Positions 45,395 to 52,198 of a stretch of DNA of 64,000 bases are shown one piece after another (the stretch's first letter is position 1; each line of letters starts with the position of its first letter). Under the pieces are notes generated by a model. The model saw only the letters and a program-made list of their open reading frames with translations, had not been told where the DNA came from and searched no databases. Position numbers and translations under genes: made by a program. This DNA comes from Myxococcales bacterium (GTDB lineage: Bacteria > Myxococcota_A > Polyangia > Haliangiales > Haliangiaceae), in contig JADKKI010000015.1 of NCBI GenBank assembly GCA_016720595.1, positions 1 through 64,000 of the forward strand. The letters run 5' to 3'.

Positions 45395-46644
45395 GCGGCG
45401 TGGTGATCACGGGAGTCGGGGTCGCGAGCGCGTTCGGTCTCGGCGCGCGCGCGCTGCTCGATGGGCTCTCCGCCGGACGCTCGGCCGTCGGACCGATCCG
45501 TGGCTTCGATGCGCGGAGCTTCCCGACGCGAGTCGCGGCCGAGGTCCCGCTGTTCGGCGCGGAGCTCGAGAGTGCACTCCCCGCGCACGACCCCGCGTGG
45601 GACACCGATGGGCGGCTGCGCGATCGCAAGGTGGTGTTCGCGCTGCTCGCTGCGGCGGAGGCGTGGGCCCACGCCGGGTGTGGTGCAGACGAGCGCGGCG
45701 CGAGCCTCTCGATCGCGCTCGGGCTCGAGCAGGCCTTCCTCGCTGACTTCCTGCCGATCCTCGGCGACACCGGCCTGGACTGGTCAGCCGAGTCCAAGGC
45801 GTCGCTGCCGCACATCAGGTTCCGCTCGTCGGTCGATCTCGCCGCCACCTCCGTGCGCGCGCTGCTCGGCCTCGGTGGGCCCACGATCGTCCACGCCTCG
45901 GCATGCGCGGCGGGTGGGCTCGCCATCGCACACGCCGCGTCGCTGGTCACGCGCGGCGTCGCGCGCATCGTGCTGTGCGGCGGCTCCGATTCGATGATCA
46001 ATCCGCTCGGCCTCGGCGGGATGTCGAGGATCGGTGCCCCCTCACCGCGCGCCGAGCCCGATGCGTGCCGTCCGTTCGATCGCCGGCGCGATGGCCTCGC
46101 GATCGGCGAGGGTGCGGCGATGTTCGTGGTGGAGGATGCGGATCGGGCGCGGGCTCGCGGCGCCCGCGCGCTGGCTCGCGTGGTCGGCTGGGGCAGCACG
46201 CAGGATGCGTATCGCGCCACCGCGCCGCGCCCCGATGGCTCCGCCGCGCGCGAGGCGATGACCAGGGCTCTCGCACGCGCCGGGCTCGTGCCCGCGGACA
46301 TCGGGTACATCAACGCGCACGGCACCGGGACGCACCTCAACGATCCGTCGGAGGCGCGTGCGATCCGCGAGGCGATCGGAGCAGCGGTGCCGGTGAGCTC
46401 GATCAAGGGCGCGCTCGGTCACCTGATGGCGGCCTCGGGCGCGCTCGAGGCCGCGGCGTGCCTGCTACCGTTCGAGCGCGACGTCCTGCCGGGGACCGCG
46501 CATCATGCCGAGCTCGATCCCGAGTGCATGCTCGACGTCATCGGTCCGACCCCGCGCCGTGCGCACGTCGACCATGTGATGAGCAACTCGTTCGGGTTCG
46601 GCGGGCAAAACGTCTCGCTCGTGCTCGGCCGCCCTGTCAGTTGA
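45391..46644 (+). CDS. Beta-ketoacyl synthase (KAS II-like)
   Basis: 417 residues from GTG 45391. The complete catalytic triad is visible: Cys172 in 'VHASACAAGG', His310 in 'NAHGTGTHLND', His344 in 'KGALGHLMAASG', with the closing 'SNSFGFGGQN' glycine-rich end. Condenses acyl and malonyl units; an acyl carrier protein is required but none is encoded in the window. The degenerate partner immediately upstream suggests a KS-CLF-like heterodimer making a defined-length chain. It ends with an 8-base overlap with the convergent UbiB-like gene. Confidence 0.9.
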   Translation: MSGVVITGVGVASAFGLGARALLDGLSAGRSAVGPIRGFDARSFPTRVAAEVPLFGAELESALPAHDPAWDTDGRLRDRKVVFALLAAAEAWAHAGCGADERGASLSIALGLEQAFLADFLPILGDTGLDWSAESKASLPHIRFRSSVDLAATSVRALLGLGGPTIVHASACAAGGLAIAHAASLVTRGVARIVLCGGSDSMINPLGLGGMSRIGAPSPRAEPDACRPFDRRRDGLAIGEGAAMFVVEDADRARARGARALARVVGWGSTQDAYRATAPRPDGSAAREAMTRALARAGLVPADIGYINAHGTGTHLNDPSEARAIREAIGAAVPVSSIKGALGHLMAASGALEAAACLLPFERDVLPGTAHHAELDPECMLDVIGPTPRRAHVDHVMSNSFGFGGQNVSLVLGRPVS

Positions 46645-48226
46645 GGAGCGCTTCTTCCTTGGAGTCGCCCTTGGCCGCGTCAGCCTTGACCGCATCGGCC
46701 TTGGGGCCTTCGGGCTTGGCGTCGGTCTTGGCGTCGGTCTTGGCGTCGGGCTTGGCGTCGGGCTTGGGCTCGTTGTGGGAGTCCGGCTTGAGCGCGCTCT
46801 GCGAGTCCGGCTTCAGCGAGTTCTCGGAGATCGGGAGCGGGATCCTGGGGTTACTGGCCTCGGCCTTCGCGGTGGCGGCGGCCTGCGCGAGGCGCTTCGC
46901 GTTGCGCTCGAAGATGAACTGCGTGATGTACGGGAAGCCGACGTGGATGCCGTTGAGCTTCGGCGCGATCGTCGCCTGCAGGCCAAACATGATCACGGCT
47001 GCGCGCTCGACGTAGAACCAGCCCTCCGGATACGCGATCGACTTCATCAGCTCGCGGAGCTCGTCCCGCTTCATCTCCGGATCGGCCAGCTGCTGGGCGG
47101 CAGCGGCGGTGTCGATCTTGCCGAAGTCGGTGATGTTGAGGTTCAGGAGCTTCTCGAAGTACTTGCGCACGGTGCGCTCGAGCAGCTCGCGATCGCCGTT
47201 CGGATCGATGAAGCCCATCGTGTTGATGCCCTGGACGACGAGGTCGTCCTTGCGGGTCATCAGGCCCTGGAGGATGTCGAACATGCCATCGGCGAGGTTG
47301 TCCGACAGCTCTGTGGCCGAGCCGAGGTCGAGCACGACGATCCGGACCTGACCCTCGGGGCCCTTCTGCACGAAGAAGTTTCCGGGGTGCGGATCGGCGT
47401 GGAAGAACCGATCGATGAACAGCTGCTTGTAGAACACCTTGGTCAGCTTGGTGGCGACATCGTACGGATCGAGCTCGAGCTTCTTGAGCGCGTCCTTCTT
47501 GGTGATCTTGACGCCATCCATGAACGACATCGTCATCACGGTGCGGCTGCAGAACTCGTGATGGACCTTGGGGAACAGGGTGTCTGGATCCCCGGCGAAG
47601 TTGGCCGCCATCCGCGCGATGCAGCGCGCCTCGTTCTCGAGATCGGTCTCGCGCTGGAGCATGTCTGCGAGCTGCTCGTGCACGCGGGAGATCTGCTGGA
47701 TCGGGACGAAGTTCTTGTAGACCCCGAGCGCCCAGCCGAGGACCTTGAGGTCGATCTTGATGATCGTCGCGACGTTCGGATAGAGGATCTTCACCGCGAG
47801 GCGCTCGCCGGTGGGCGTGGTGGCCTCGTGGACCTGACCGAGGGAGGCCGCCGCGATCGGCTCCTCGGTGAACGTGGTGAAGCAGTCGTGCGGCTGCTTC
47901 TTGAACGACTTGACGAACGTCGCCTTGATCTTCTTGTACGACTGCGGCGGGACGTCGTCCTGCAGGCCCTCGAGCTCCTCGGTGTACTCGCGCGGCAAGA
48001 ACGTCCCCATCACCGACAGGATCTGGCCGAGCTTGATGTACACGCCGCGCAGGCGCACGAAGCCGCCGTACATCCGACGAGCATTGCGGCGGTGGATCTT
48101 CTTCCACCGCTCCTTGGTGTCATAGCGAGCGCGCCACAGCCGCGCCCACGACACCTGCCACAGATAGCTGAGGAAGATGACCGCAAACACGCGCGTCGCG
48201 CGGAGGAGTCTAAGCGCCGCCCACAT
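46637..48226 (-). CDS. ABC1/AarF/UbiB-family atypical kinase
   Basis: 529 residues from ATG 48226. Family signatures: 'YIKLGQILSVMG' (KxGQ), 'AAASLGQVHEA', 'AVKILYPN', 'FIDRFFHADPHPGNFF' and 'VVLDLGSATELSD' (metal-binding DLG in place of DFG). Family members act on ubiquinone biosynthesis or lipid homeostasis. The C-terminal 90 residues are a Lys/Pro/Asp/Ala repeat tail ('KPDAKPDAKTDAKTDAKPEG') encoded by 12-base repeats. It is placed beside a lipid-type gene cluster but is transcribed toward it. Confidence 0.92.
   Translation of the reverse strand: MWAALRLLRATRVFAVIFLSYLWQVSWARLWRARYDTKERWKKIHRRNARRMYGGFVRLRGVYIKLGQILSVMGTFLPREYTEELEGLQDDVPPQSYKKIKATFVKSFKKQPHDCFTTFTEEPIAAASLGQVHEATTPTGERLAVKILYPNVATIIKIDLKVLGWALGVYKNFVPIQQISRVHEQLADMLQRETDLENEARCIARMAANFAGDPDTLFPKVHHEFCSRTVMTMSFMDGVKITKKDALKKLELDPYDVATKLTKVFYKQLFIDRFFHADPHPGNFFVQKGPEGQVRIVVLDLGSATELSDNLADGMFDILQGLMTRKDDLVVQGINTMGFIDPNGDRELLERTVRKYFEKLLNLNITDFGKIDTAAAAQQLADPEMKRDELRELMKSIAYPEGWFYVERAAVIMFGLQATIAPKLNGIHVGFPYITQFIFERNAKRLAQAAATAKAEASNPRIPLPISENSLKPDSQSALKPDSHNEPKPDAKPDAKTDAKTDAKPEGPKADAVKADAAKGDSKEEALLN
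46712..46771. repeat. Five 12-base tandem repeats in the UbiB-like gene
   Basis: Units at 46712-46723, 46724-46735, 46736-46747, 46748-46759 and 46760-46771 (GGxCTTGGCGTC type; the last diverges). On the minus strand each encodes a four-residue DAKx unit of the charged tail, so length change does not break the frame. Confidence 0.9.
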
Positions 48227-48280
48227 CAGTCCAAGCTCTCCCCGATGGTAGCATTCCGAGGGCGATCAACCCCGAGAAGC

Positions 48281-48334
48281 GATCCCGGGATCATTTCTGA
48301 TCGCTGAGTGATCTCGAAAGGATCGCGCGCGATC
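48281..48334. promoter_or_regulatory. Two perfect palindromes upstream of the RHH-like gene
   Basis: GATCCCGGGATC (48281-48292) and GATCGCGCGCGATC (48321-48334) lie 40 bases apart centre to centre in the 227-base intergenic region between two divergent genes. Dyads are the expected binding sites for dimeric regulators, and the neighbouring gene encodes a ribbon-helix-helix-like protein, so autoregulation is a fair guess. GATC is frequent in this genome, which weakens the case. Confidence 0.4.
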
Positions 48335-48453
48335 GAGCCGGGATCTGTGCGCTGGTTGTCAGGGGCCGATCGTATATCTGCACGCGTCAAACGGGAGTCC
48401 AGGGCTAGTAGGTTAGCCTTGACGATGCCCTACCCGTAGCGTAAGGAAAGATT

Positions 48454-48864
48454 ATGGCCAAGAAGCAGACTCGACGGAGCATCAGTGTGAGCCGCACGAC
48501 CTACGAGCGGTTGAAGGCATTTTGCGAGGCCAACAACATCTCGATGAGCCAGCTCGTCGAGACCCGGGTCAACGATTTCCTCGGTGAAGGCGCCGTGGTC
48601 ATTCAGATGCCGAACCCGAGCCCGAGCCCACGCCCGGCCGCCCCGTCGCCCCGCCCGATGTCGGGCCCGGCGCCGACCACCAGCAGCCCCCACAAGGTCG
48701 AGACCGCGCCCGCCCCGCGCCCGTCGAGCCCCGCGATCCCGATGACGTCGGCCGCGGCCCGCTTCGCCGTCGATCCGCCCCCGCCGATCATCAAGCCGAA
48801 GCAGCCGGACACCAACGCTCCGAAGCCGGCCGAGAAGCGTCCCGATCAGATCTTCACGTTCTAG
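48454..48864 (+). CDS. Ribbon-helix-helix-like protein with Pro-rich tail
   Basis: 136 residues, ATG 48454 behind AAGGAAAG. Residues 6-46 ('RRSISVSRTTYERLKAFCEA', 'NISMSQLVETRVNDFLG') have the strand-helix-helix pattern of MetJ/Arc regulators, with Arg/Ser on the strand. The remaining 90 residues are Pro/Ser/Ala-rich and disordered, ending 'RPDQIFTF'. Likely a DNA-binding protein whose tail engages a partner. Two hairpins, the second terminator-like, follow the stop. Palindromes in its upstream region may be operators. Confidence 0.65.
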   Translation: MAKKQTRRSISVSRTTYERLKAFCEANNISMSQLVETRVNDFLGEGAVVIQMPNPSPSPRPAAPSPRPMSGPAPTTSSPHKVETAPAPRPSSPAIPMTSAAARFAVDPPPPIIKPKQPDTNAPKPAEKRPDQIFTF

Positions 48865-48895
48865 TCGCTTCGTCGTCGGTCGTCTCGGTCATCTT

Positions 48896-48932
48896 CGAAC
48901 GTCGCCCCCGCTCAGCGGTCCGGCGACGTTCG
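48896..48932 (+). terminator. Hairpin after the RHH-like gene
   Basis: CGAACGTCGCC (48896-48906) pairs with GGCGACGTTCG (48922-48932), an 11-bp perfect stem. The stop codon is 32 bases upstream. Only a short T-containing run (TCGTTTCG) follows, so termination may rely on the next hairpin. Confidence 0.6.
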
Positions 48933-48955
48933 TCGTTTCGGGGTCCGAAAAATAG

Positions 48956-48981
48956 AACGGCCCCAGACAGCTGGGGCCGTT
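48956..48981 (+). terminator. Intrinsic terminator
   Basis: AACGGCCCCAG (48956-48966) pairs with CTGGGGCCGTT (48971-48981) around an ACAG loop, preceded by AAAAATAG and followed by TTGCTC. It serves the RHH-like gene and possibly separates it from the RNA/queF region. Confidence 0.8.
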
Positions 48982-49384
48982 TGCTCATTCACGTACCCGA
49001 GCCCTGTCGAGCAGGGCACGAGGTTCATCCAGGGGTGTCTCCACCCTCAGATCGTGCTGGGGAAGGCTAAGTCTGCCCCCTCAGCGAGCTGGTGCGTTTA
49101 CTTGGCATGTCTTCAGTCCTCCCCTGGCATGAGCCAGAGCCCAACACTCGCGGCCCGCCAGCCCCCCGCACCTGCAGAATTGCAGACACGGCGTTCAGGC
49201 AGCGGCTCCCGGGGTTGGGCCTTCGTAATGGGCACATCGGCCCGTTGCGAAGACCACACAGCAGATGTCCAGACGGTCATCGCGTTGTGTTCTCGGCGAC
49301 GTGAGTCGCAAGACCATTGTAGTGGAAGTCGAACCGGTTCGCCAGGGGCGGGATTCACATGTGCTATGGAAGGCCGCCGCACCG
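48982..49384 (+). ncRNA. Possible structured RNA or leader upstream of queF
   Basis: About 400 bases with no convincing protein gene but several stable stems: GCCCTG/CAGGGC near 49000-49016, AGGGGTG/CACCCT near 49031-49048, GCTGGGG/CCCC...CAGC near 49058-49087, and a 13-bp hairpin at 49221-49252. The last contains two positions that pair only as G-U on the plus strand, favouring an RNA read in that direction. I cannot match it to a known class (not an obvious tRNA, tmRNA, 4.5S, RNase P or preQ1 riboswitch). Confidence 0.3.
49221..49252 (+). promoter_or_regulatory. 13-bp hairpin with G-U pairs
   Basis: CTTCGTAATGGGC (49221-49233) pairs with GCCCGTTGCGAAG (49240-49252) over a 6-base loop. The two non-Watson-Crick positions are G-U in plus-strand RNA. 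It lies 132 bases before the queF start. Confidence 0.5.
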
Positions 49385-49744
49385 ATGACCACGCGCCCCA
49401 CCAAGCAGCTCGAGACGTTCCCCAACCCCAAGCAGGGGCGCGACTATCACATCCAGTTCGATTGCCCGGAGTTCACCTGCTTGTGCCCGATGACGGGGCA
49501 GCCGGACTTCGCAACCATCCTGATCGACTACGTTCCGGATGCGCTGTGCGTGGAGCTCAAGAGCCTCAAGCTCTACCTGTGGAGCTACCGCAACGAGGGC
49601 GCGTTCCACGAGGCCGTGACCAATCAGATCACCGATGATCTGATCTCCGCGATTGCCCCGAGATCGATCACGGTGACTGGCAAGTTCTGGGTGCGCGGCG
49701 GCATCGCGACCAGCGTCGTCGTCACCCACACGAAGTCGACGTAG
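49385..49744 (+). CDS. queF: 7-cyano-7-deazaguanine (preQ0) reductase, short form
   Basis: 119 residues from ATG 49385. NADPH-dependent reduction of preQ0 to preQ1 in queuosine synthesis. '[17 protein letters not shown]' contains the catalytic Cys and the PxTxxPD-like block, '[16 protein letters not shown]' the NADPH-binding strand of tunnelling-fold QueF proteins, and 'FHEAVTNQI' the conserved helix. No other queuosine gene lies in the window. A long possibly structured leader precedes it. Confidence 0.93.
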   Translation: MTTRPTKQLETFPNPKQGRDYHIQFDCPEFTCLCPMTGQPDFATILIDYVPDALCVELKSLKLYLWSYRNEGAFHEAVTNQITDDLISAIAPRSITVTGKFWVRGGIATSVVVTHTKST

Positions 49745-49760
49745 CGCGTCGACAGCTGGA

Positions 49761-49985
49761 TCAGCCGGCCGCGCCGCCGCCGCCGCCGCCGCCGAACTGC
49801 CCGATCAGGTTCTGGACGAACCCGCCGATCTGGCTGCCCATCTGGGCGCCCTTGCCGTTGCCGCCGGTGAACTGATCGACGAGGCCGCCGATCTGGCCGC
49901 CGAGCGCGCCGGCATCGAGACCGCCCGTGGTCTGGGCGAGCTCGGTGGTGGTGAGGGTGGGGAGCTCGTGGCTGTGGTGAAGCAT
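49761..49985 (-). CDS. Small peptide with double-glycine-type leader (bacteriocin/RiPP-like)
   Basis: 74 residues from ATG 49985. The N-terminus 'HHSHELPTLTTTELAQTTGG' has the ELxxTxGG pattern of leaders cleaved by C39-peptidase ABC exporters. The predicted core after GG is Gly-rich and amphipathic ('GGQIGGLVDQF', 'MGSQIGGFVQNLIGQF') and ends in a poly-Gly run encoded by CCG triplets. It lies 106 bases downstream of the cyclopropane-synthase-like gene on the same strand. No exporter or modifying enzyme is adjacent. The short length makes this a tentative call, supported by codon bias and leader motif. Confidence 0.6.
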   Translation of the reverse strand: MLHHSHELPTLTTTELAQTTGGLDAGALGGQIGGLVDQFTGGNGKGAQMGSQIGGFVQNLIGQFGGGGGGGAAG

Positions 49986-50091
49986 GGCCAGACGAGACTG
50001 CAGCGCGTGTGCCCACGCCGGTGCGAGCAGTTCCAGGCACATCGCCGGCGCACGCATGCCGCCCGCGGGTGACACGTGCACGCCGCGCGGC

Positions 50092-51327
50092 TCAGGCGCG
50101 CGTGAACAGCAGCTGGTGATCGCCGAGCGTGCGCTCCGCGAACGCGGCCTCGCTGAACGCGAGGTACATGAGCCAGGTGCGGATGAACGGCGTGTCGAAG
50201 CCGAGCGCGCGGACCTCGGGGAGCGCGGCGAGGAACCTCTCGCGCCAGGCACGGAGCGTGGGCGCGTACGACGGGCCGATGTCCTCGCCGCCCACGAGCG
50301 TGAGCCCCGCGGGGGTGCTGGTTCGCCGGATCACGTCGAGCGACGGGATGCACGAGCCGGGGAAGATGTACGTCTGCATCCAGTCCACGCGCGTGCGGTA
50401 CGCCTCGAACCGATCGTCGGGCATCGTGATCGTCTGCACTGCGAGCCGGCCGCCCGGGGCGAGCGCGCGCGCGCACACCGCGAAGAACTGCGGCAGGTAC
50501 TCGTACCCGACGGCCTCGAGCATCTCGATCGAGACGATCTTGTCGAACGTGCCCTCGAGCTCGCGATAGTCGCGGAACTGGATCGAGACCCGATCGGCGA
50601 GCCCGGCTGCTGCGACGCGCTCCGTGGCGAGCCGGTACTGGTCGCGCGACACCGTGATCGCGGTGACCTTGCAGCCGCGCGTCTGCGCCGCGTGGATCGC
50701 CATGCCGCCCCAGCCGCAGCCGATCTCGAGCAGGTGATCTCCGGGCGACAGCGCGAGCGCCTCGCACAGCCTCTCGAGCTTCGCGTGCTGGGCCTCGGCG
50801 AGCGTGAGCCTCGGCTCGGGCCAGTGCGCGCACGAGTACGCCATCGTCTCGGCATCGAGGAACAGGCGATAGAACTCGTTGCCGAGATCGTAGTGCGCGT
50901 GGATGTTGCGCTGGCTGCCGAGCCGGGTGTTGTGGGCACGCCGGTGGCGCCACAGCGAGCGCAGCTGCGCGATCCGCGTGAGCGGTGATTCCGCACCACG
51001 CGCGCTGGTGCCCCGCAGGAACACGCGCAGCACGGCCACCAGATCATCGCTCGACCACTCGCCGGCGGCGAACGCTTCGCCACCGCCCATCTCGCCGCGG
51101 AGCAGGAGGCGGAGGAACACGCGATCGTCGTGGATCCGCGCGGTGGCCTCCGCGGGGCCAGCTTCACCGATCCGGATCCGCTCGCCGGTGGGCAGCACGA
51201 GATCGAGGCGGCCACCGGCCCAGGTCGCGCGGAGCCGGGAGAGCAGCGCCCAGCGCACGAGCTGCCCGGCCGGCGCCACGAGGCGTGGCAACGGGACGAT
51301 CAGCGGATGAGCGACGGCCGCGGTCAA
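50092..51327 (-). CDS. Cyclopropane-fatty-acyl-phospholipid synthase-like methyltransferase
   Basis: 411 residues, TTG start at 51327 (or a slightly later GTG). N-terminal lipid-binding domain, then a SAM methyltransferase: 'NIHAHYDLGNEFYRLFLD', 'MAYSCAHW', SAM loop 'LLEIGCGWGGMAIHAA', 'KIVSIEMLEAVGYEYL', and 'TYIFPGSCIPSLDVI'. It adds a methylene or methyl group to membrane fatty acids. Last enzyme of the FAD oxidoreductase-DUF1365-methyltransferase set, but separated from DUF1365 by 97 bases holding a large inverted repeat. Confidence 0.9.
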   Translation of the reverse strand: MTAAVAHPLIVPLPRLVAPAGQLVRWALLSRLRATWAGGRLDLVLPTGERIRIGEAGPAEATARIHDDRVFLRLLLRGEMGGGEAFAAGEWSSDDLVAVLRVFLRGTSARGAESPLTRIAQLRSLWRHRRAHNTRLGSQRNIHAHYDLGNEFYRLFLDAETMAYSCAHWPEPRLTLAEAQHAKLERLCEALALSPGDHLLEIGCGWGGMAIHAAQTRGCKVTAITVSRDQYRLATERVAAAGLADRVSIQFRDYRELEGTFDKIVSIEMLEAVGYEYLPQFFAVCARALAPGGRLAVQTITMPDDRFEAYRTRVDWMQTYIFPGSCIPSLDVIRRTSTPAGLTLVGGEDIGPSYAPTLRAWRERFLAALPEVRALGFDTPFIRTWLMYLAFSEAAFAERTLGDHQLLFTRA

Positions 51328-51347
51328 GGGAGCACAACGTACTTCAA

Positions 51348-51409
51348 GGCATCACAGCGATCACCGGGAGTACGGACCAACCGGCCCAGGTGATCATCGC
51401 TGTGATGCC
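51348..51409 (-). promoter_or_regulatory. Large inverted repeat ahead of the methyltransferase gene
   Basis: GGCATCACAGCGATCACC (51348-51365) faces GGTGATCATCGCTGTGATGCC (51389-51409): a 14-bp perfect stem plus CACC/GGTG after a 3-base bulge. It ends 20 bases before the start codon on the minus strand and has no T-run, so it is a better candidate for an operator or translational control hairpin than for a terminator. Confidence 0.6.
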
Positions 51410-51424
51410 GGCCCCGGTGCGAGG

Positions 51425-52198
51425 TTACTCGGGCAGCGGACGATGATCGGGGCCGGGCCGGCGGTACGGGACGCCGAGCAGGCGCAGCCGCAGGGCCTCG
51501 AGGTGGATGAGGCCGATCACCTGGGCGGTCATCAGCGGATAGCGCACCGCGGCAGCCAGCAAGGCGCGGTCCGAGAGCGTGCGCCGCGATCCCGCGAGGT
51601 GAGCGACGAAGATCCGCTCGCCCTCCGGGGTGTCCACGTGCATCGTGATCGCGAGGGCCTCGCCATCGAGCGGCGCATCGAACCACAGCTCGTAGGTGCG
51701 CGGGCCGTGCAGGAACGGCGAGACGAACAGCTCGCGCTCGCAGCGAAACCCGATCCGCCGATCGTGGGAGGCGATCCGCTGAGCGGGTCCGAGTACGTAG
51801 CGAAACCGGCCGCCGTAGGTGTTGTTGACCTCGGCGATCACCGACGTCAGGGCTCCGGCCGCGTCGTAGCCGAGGAAGAAGCTCACCGGGTTGAACACGT
51901 AGCCGGCGATCCGCAGGTTGGTGACCAGGCGCGTGGTGGCGGGGAGGGCGATCTGGTGTGCCGTGAGGGCGGCGGCGTGTGCGGCGACGAGGCCTGCGGC
52001 CCCGCCCTCGTAGTCACCATCATGGAGCGCGTAGAGGTTCGGCCTGCCGTGCGAGAACAGCCGGAGCTCGCGATCGAGCGCGGGGAGCTCGGCGAGATCG
52101 ATCGAGGCCATGAACACCGGGTACGTGAACTTCCGGCGCGCCAGGTGATCGCGCCGGGTGTGCACGAGGTCCCCGCGATAGAGCGCCGAGTGCCTCAC
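51425..52198 (-). CDS. DUF1365 protein
   Basis: 257 residues from GTG 52198, overlapping the FAD oxidoreductase stop (GTGA). Family blocks: 'RHSALYRGDLVHTRRD', 'FTYPVFMASIDLAEL', 'NLRIAGYVFNPVSFFLGYD', 'VIAEVNNTYGGRF' and 'KxFHVSPF'-like 'LFVSPFLHG'. DUF1365 is almost always found between an FAD oxidoreductase and a cyclopropane-synthase-like methyltransferase and is thought to take part in membrane fatty acid modification under oxidative stress. Biochemical role not assigned here. Confidence 0.88.
   Translation of the reverse strand: MRHSALYRGDLVHTRRDHLARRKFTYPVFMASIDLAELPALDRELRLFSHGRPNLYALHDGDYEGGAAGLVAAHAAALTAHQIALPATTRLVTNLRIAGYVFNPVSFFLGYDAAGALTSVIAEVNNTYGGRFRYVLGPAQRIASHDRRIGFRCERELFVSPFLHGPRTYELWFDAPLDGEALAITMHVDTPEGERIFVAHLAGSRRTLSDRALLAAAVRYPLMTAQVIGLIHLEALRLRLLGVPYRRPGPDHRPLPE

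Noticed and set aside
48260..48375. Cluster of about nine GATC sites as a possible origin or methylation-controlled region
   Set aside because: GATC is abundant across the whole window, and no DnaA boxes, dnaA/gidA genes or AT-rich unwinding region are present.
48982..49260. tRNA, tmRNA, 4.5S, RNase P or 6S RNA
   Set aside because: Neither strand shows the conserved signature bases of these RNAs by eye; kept only as an unclassified structured region.
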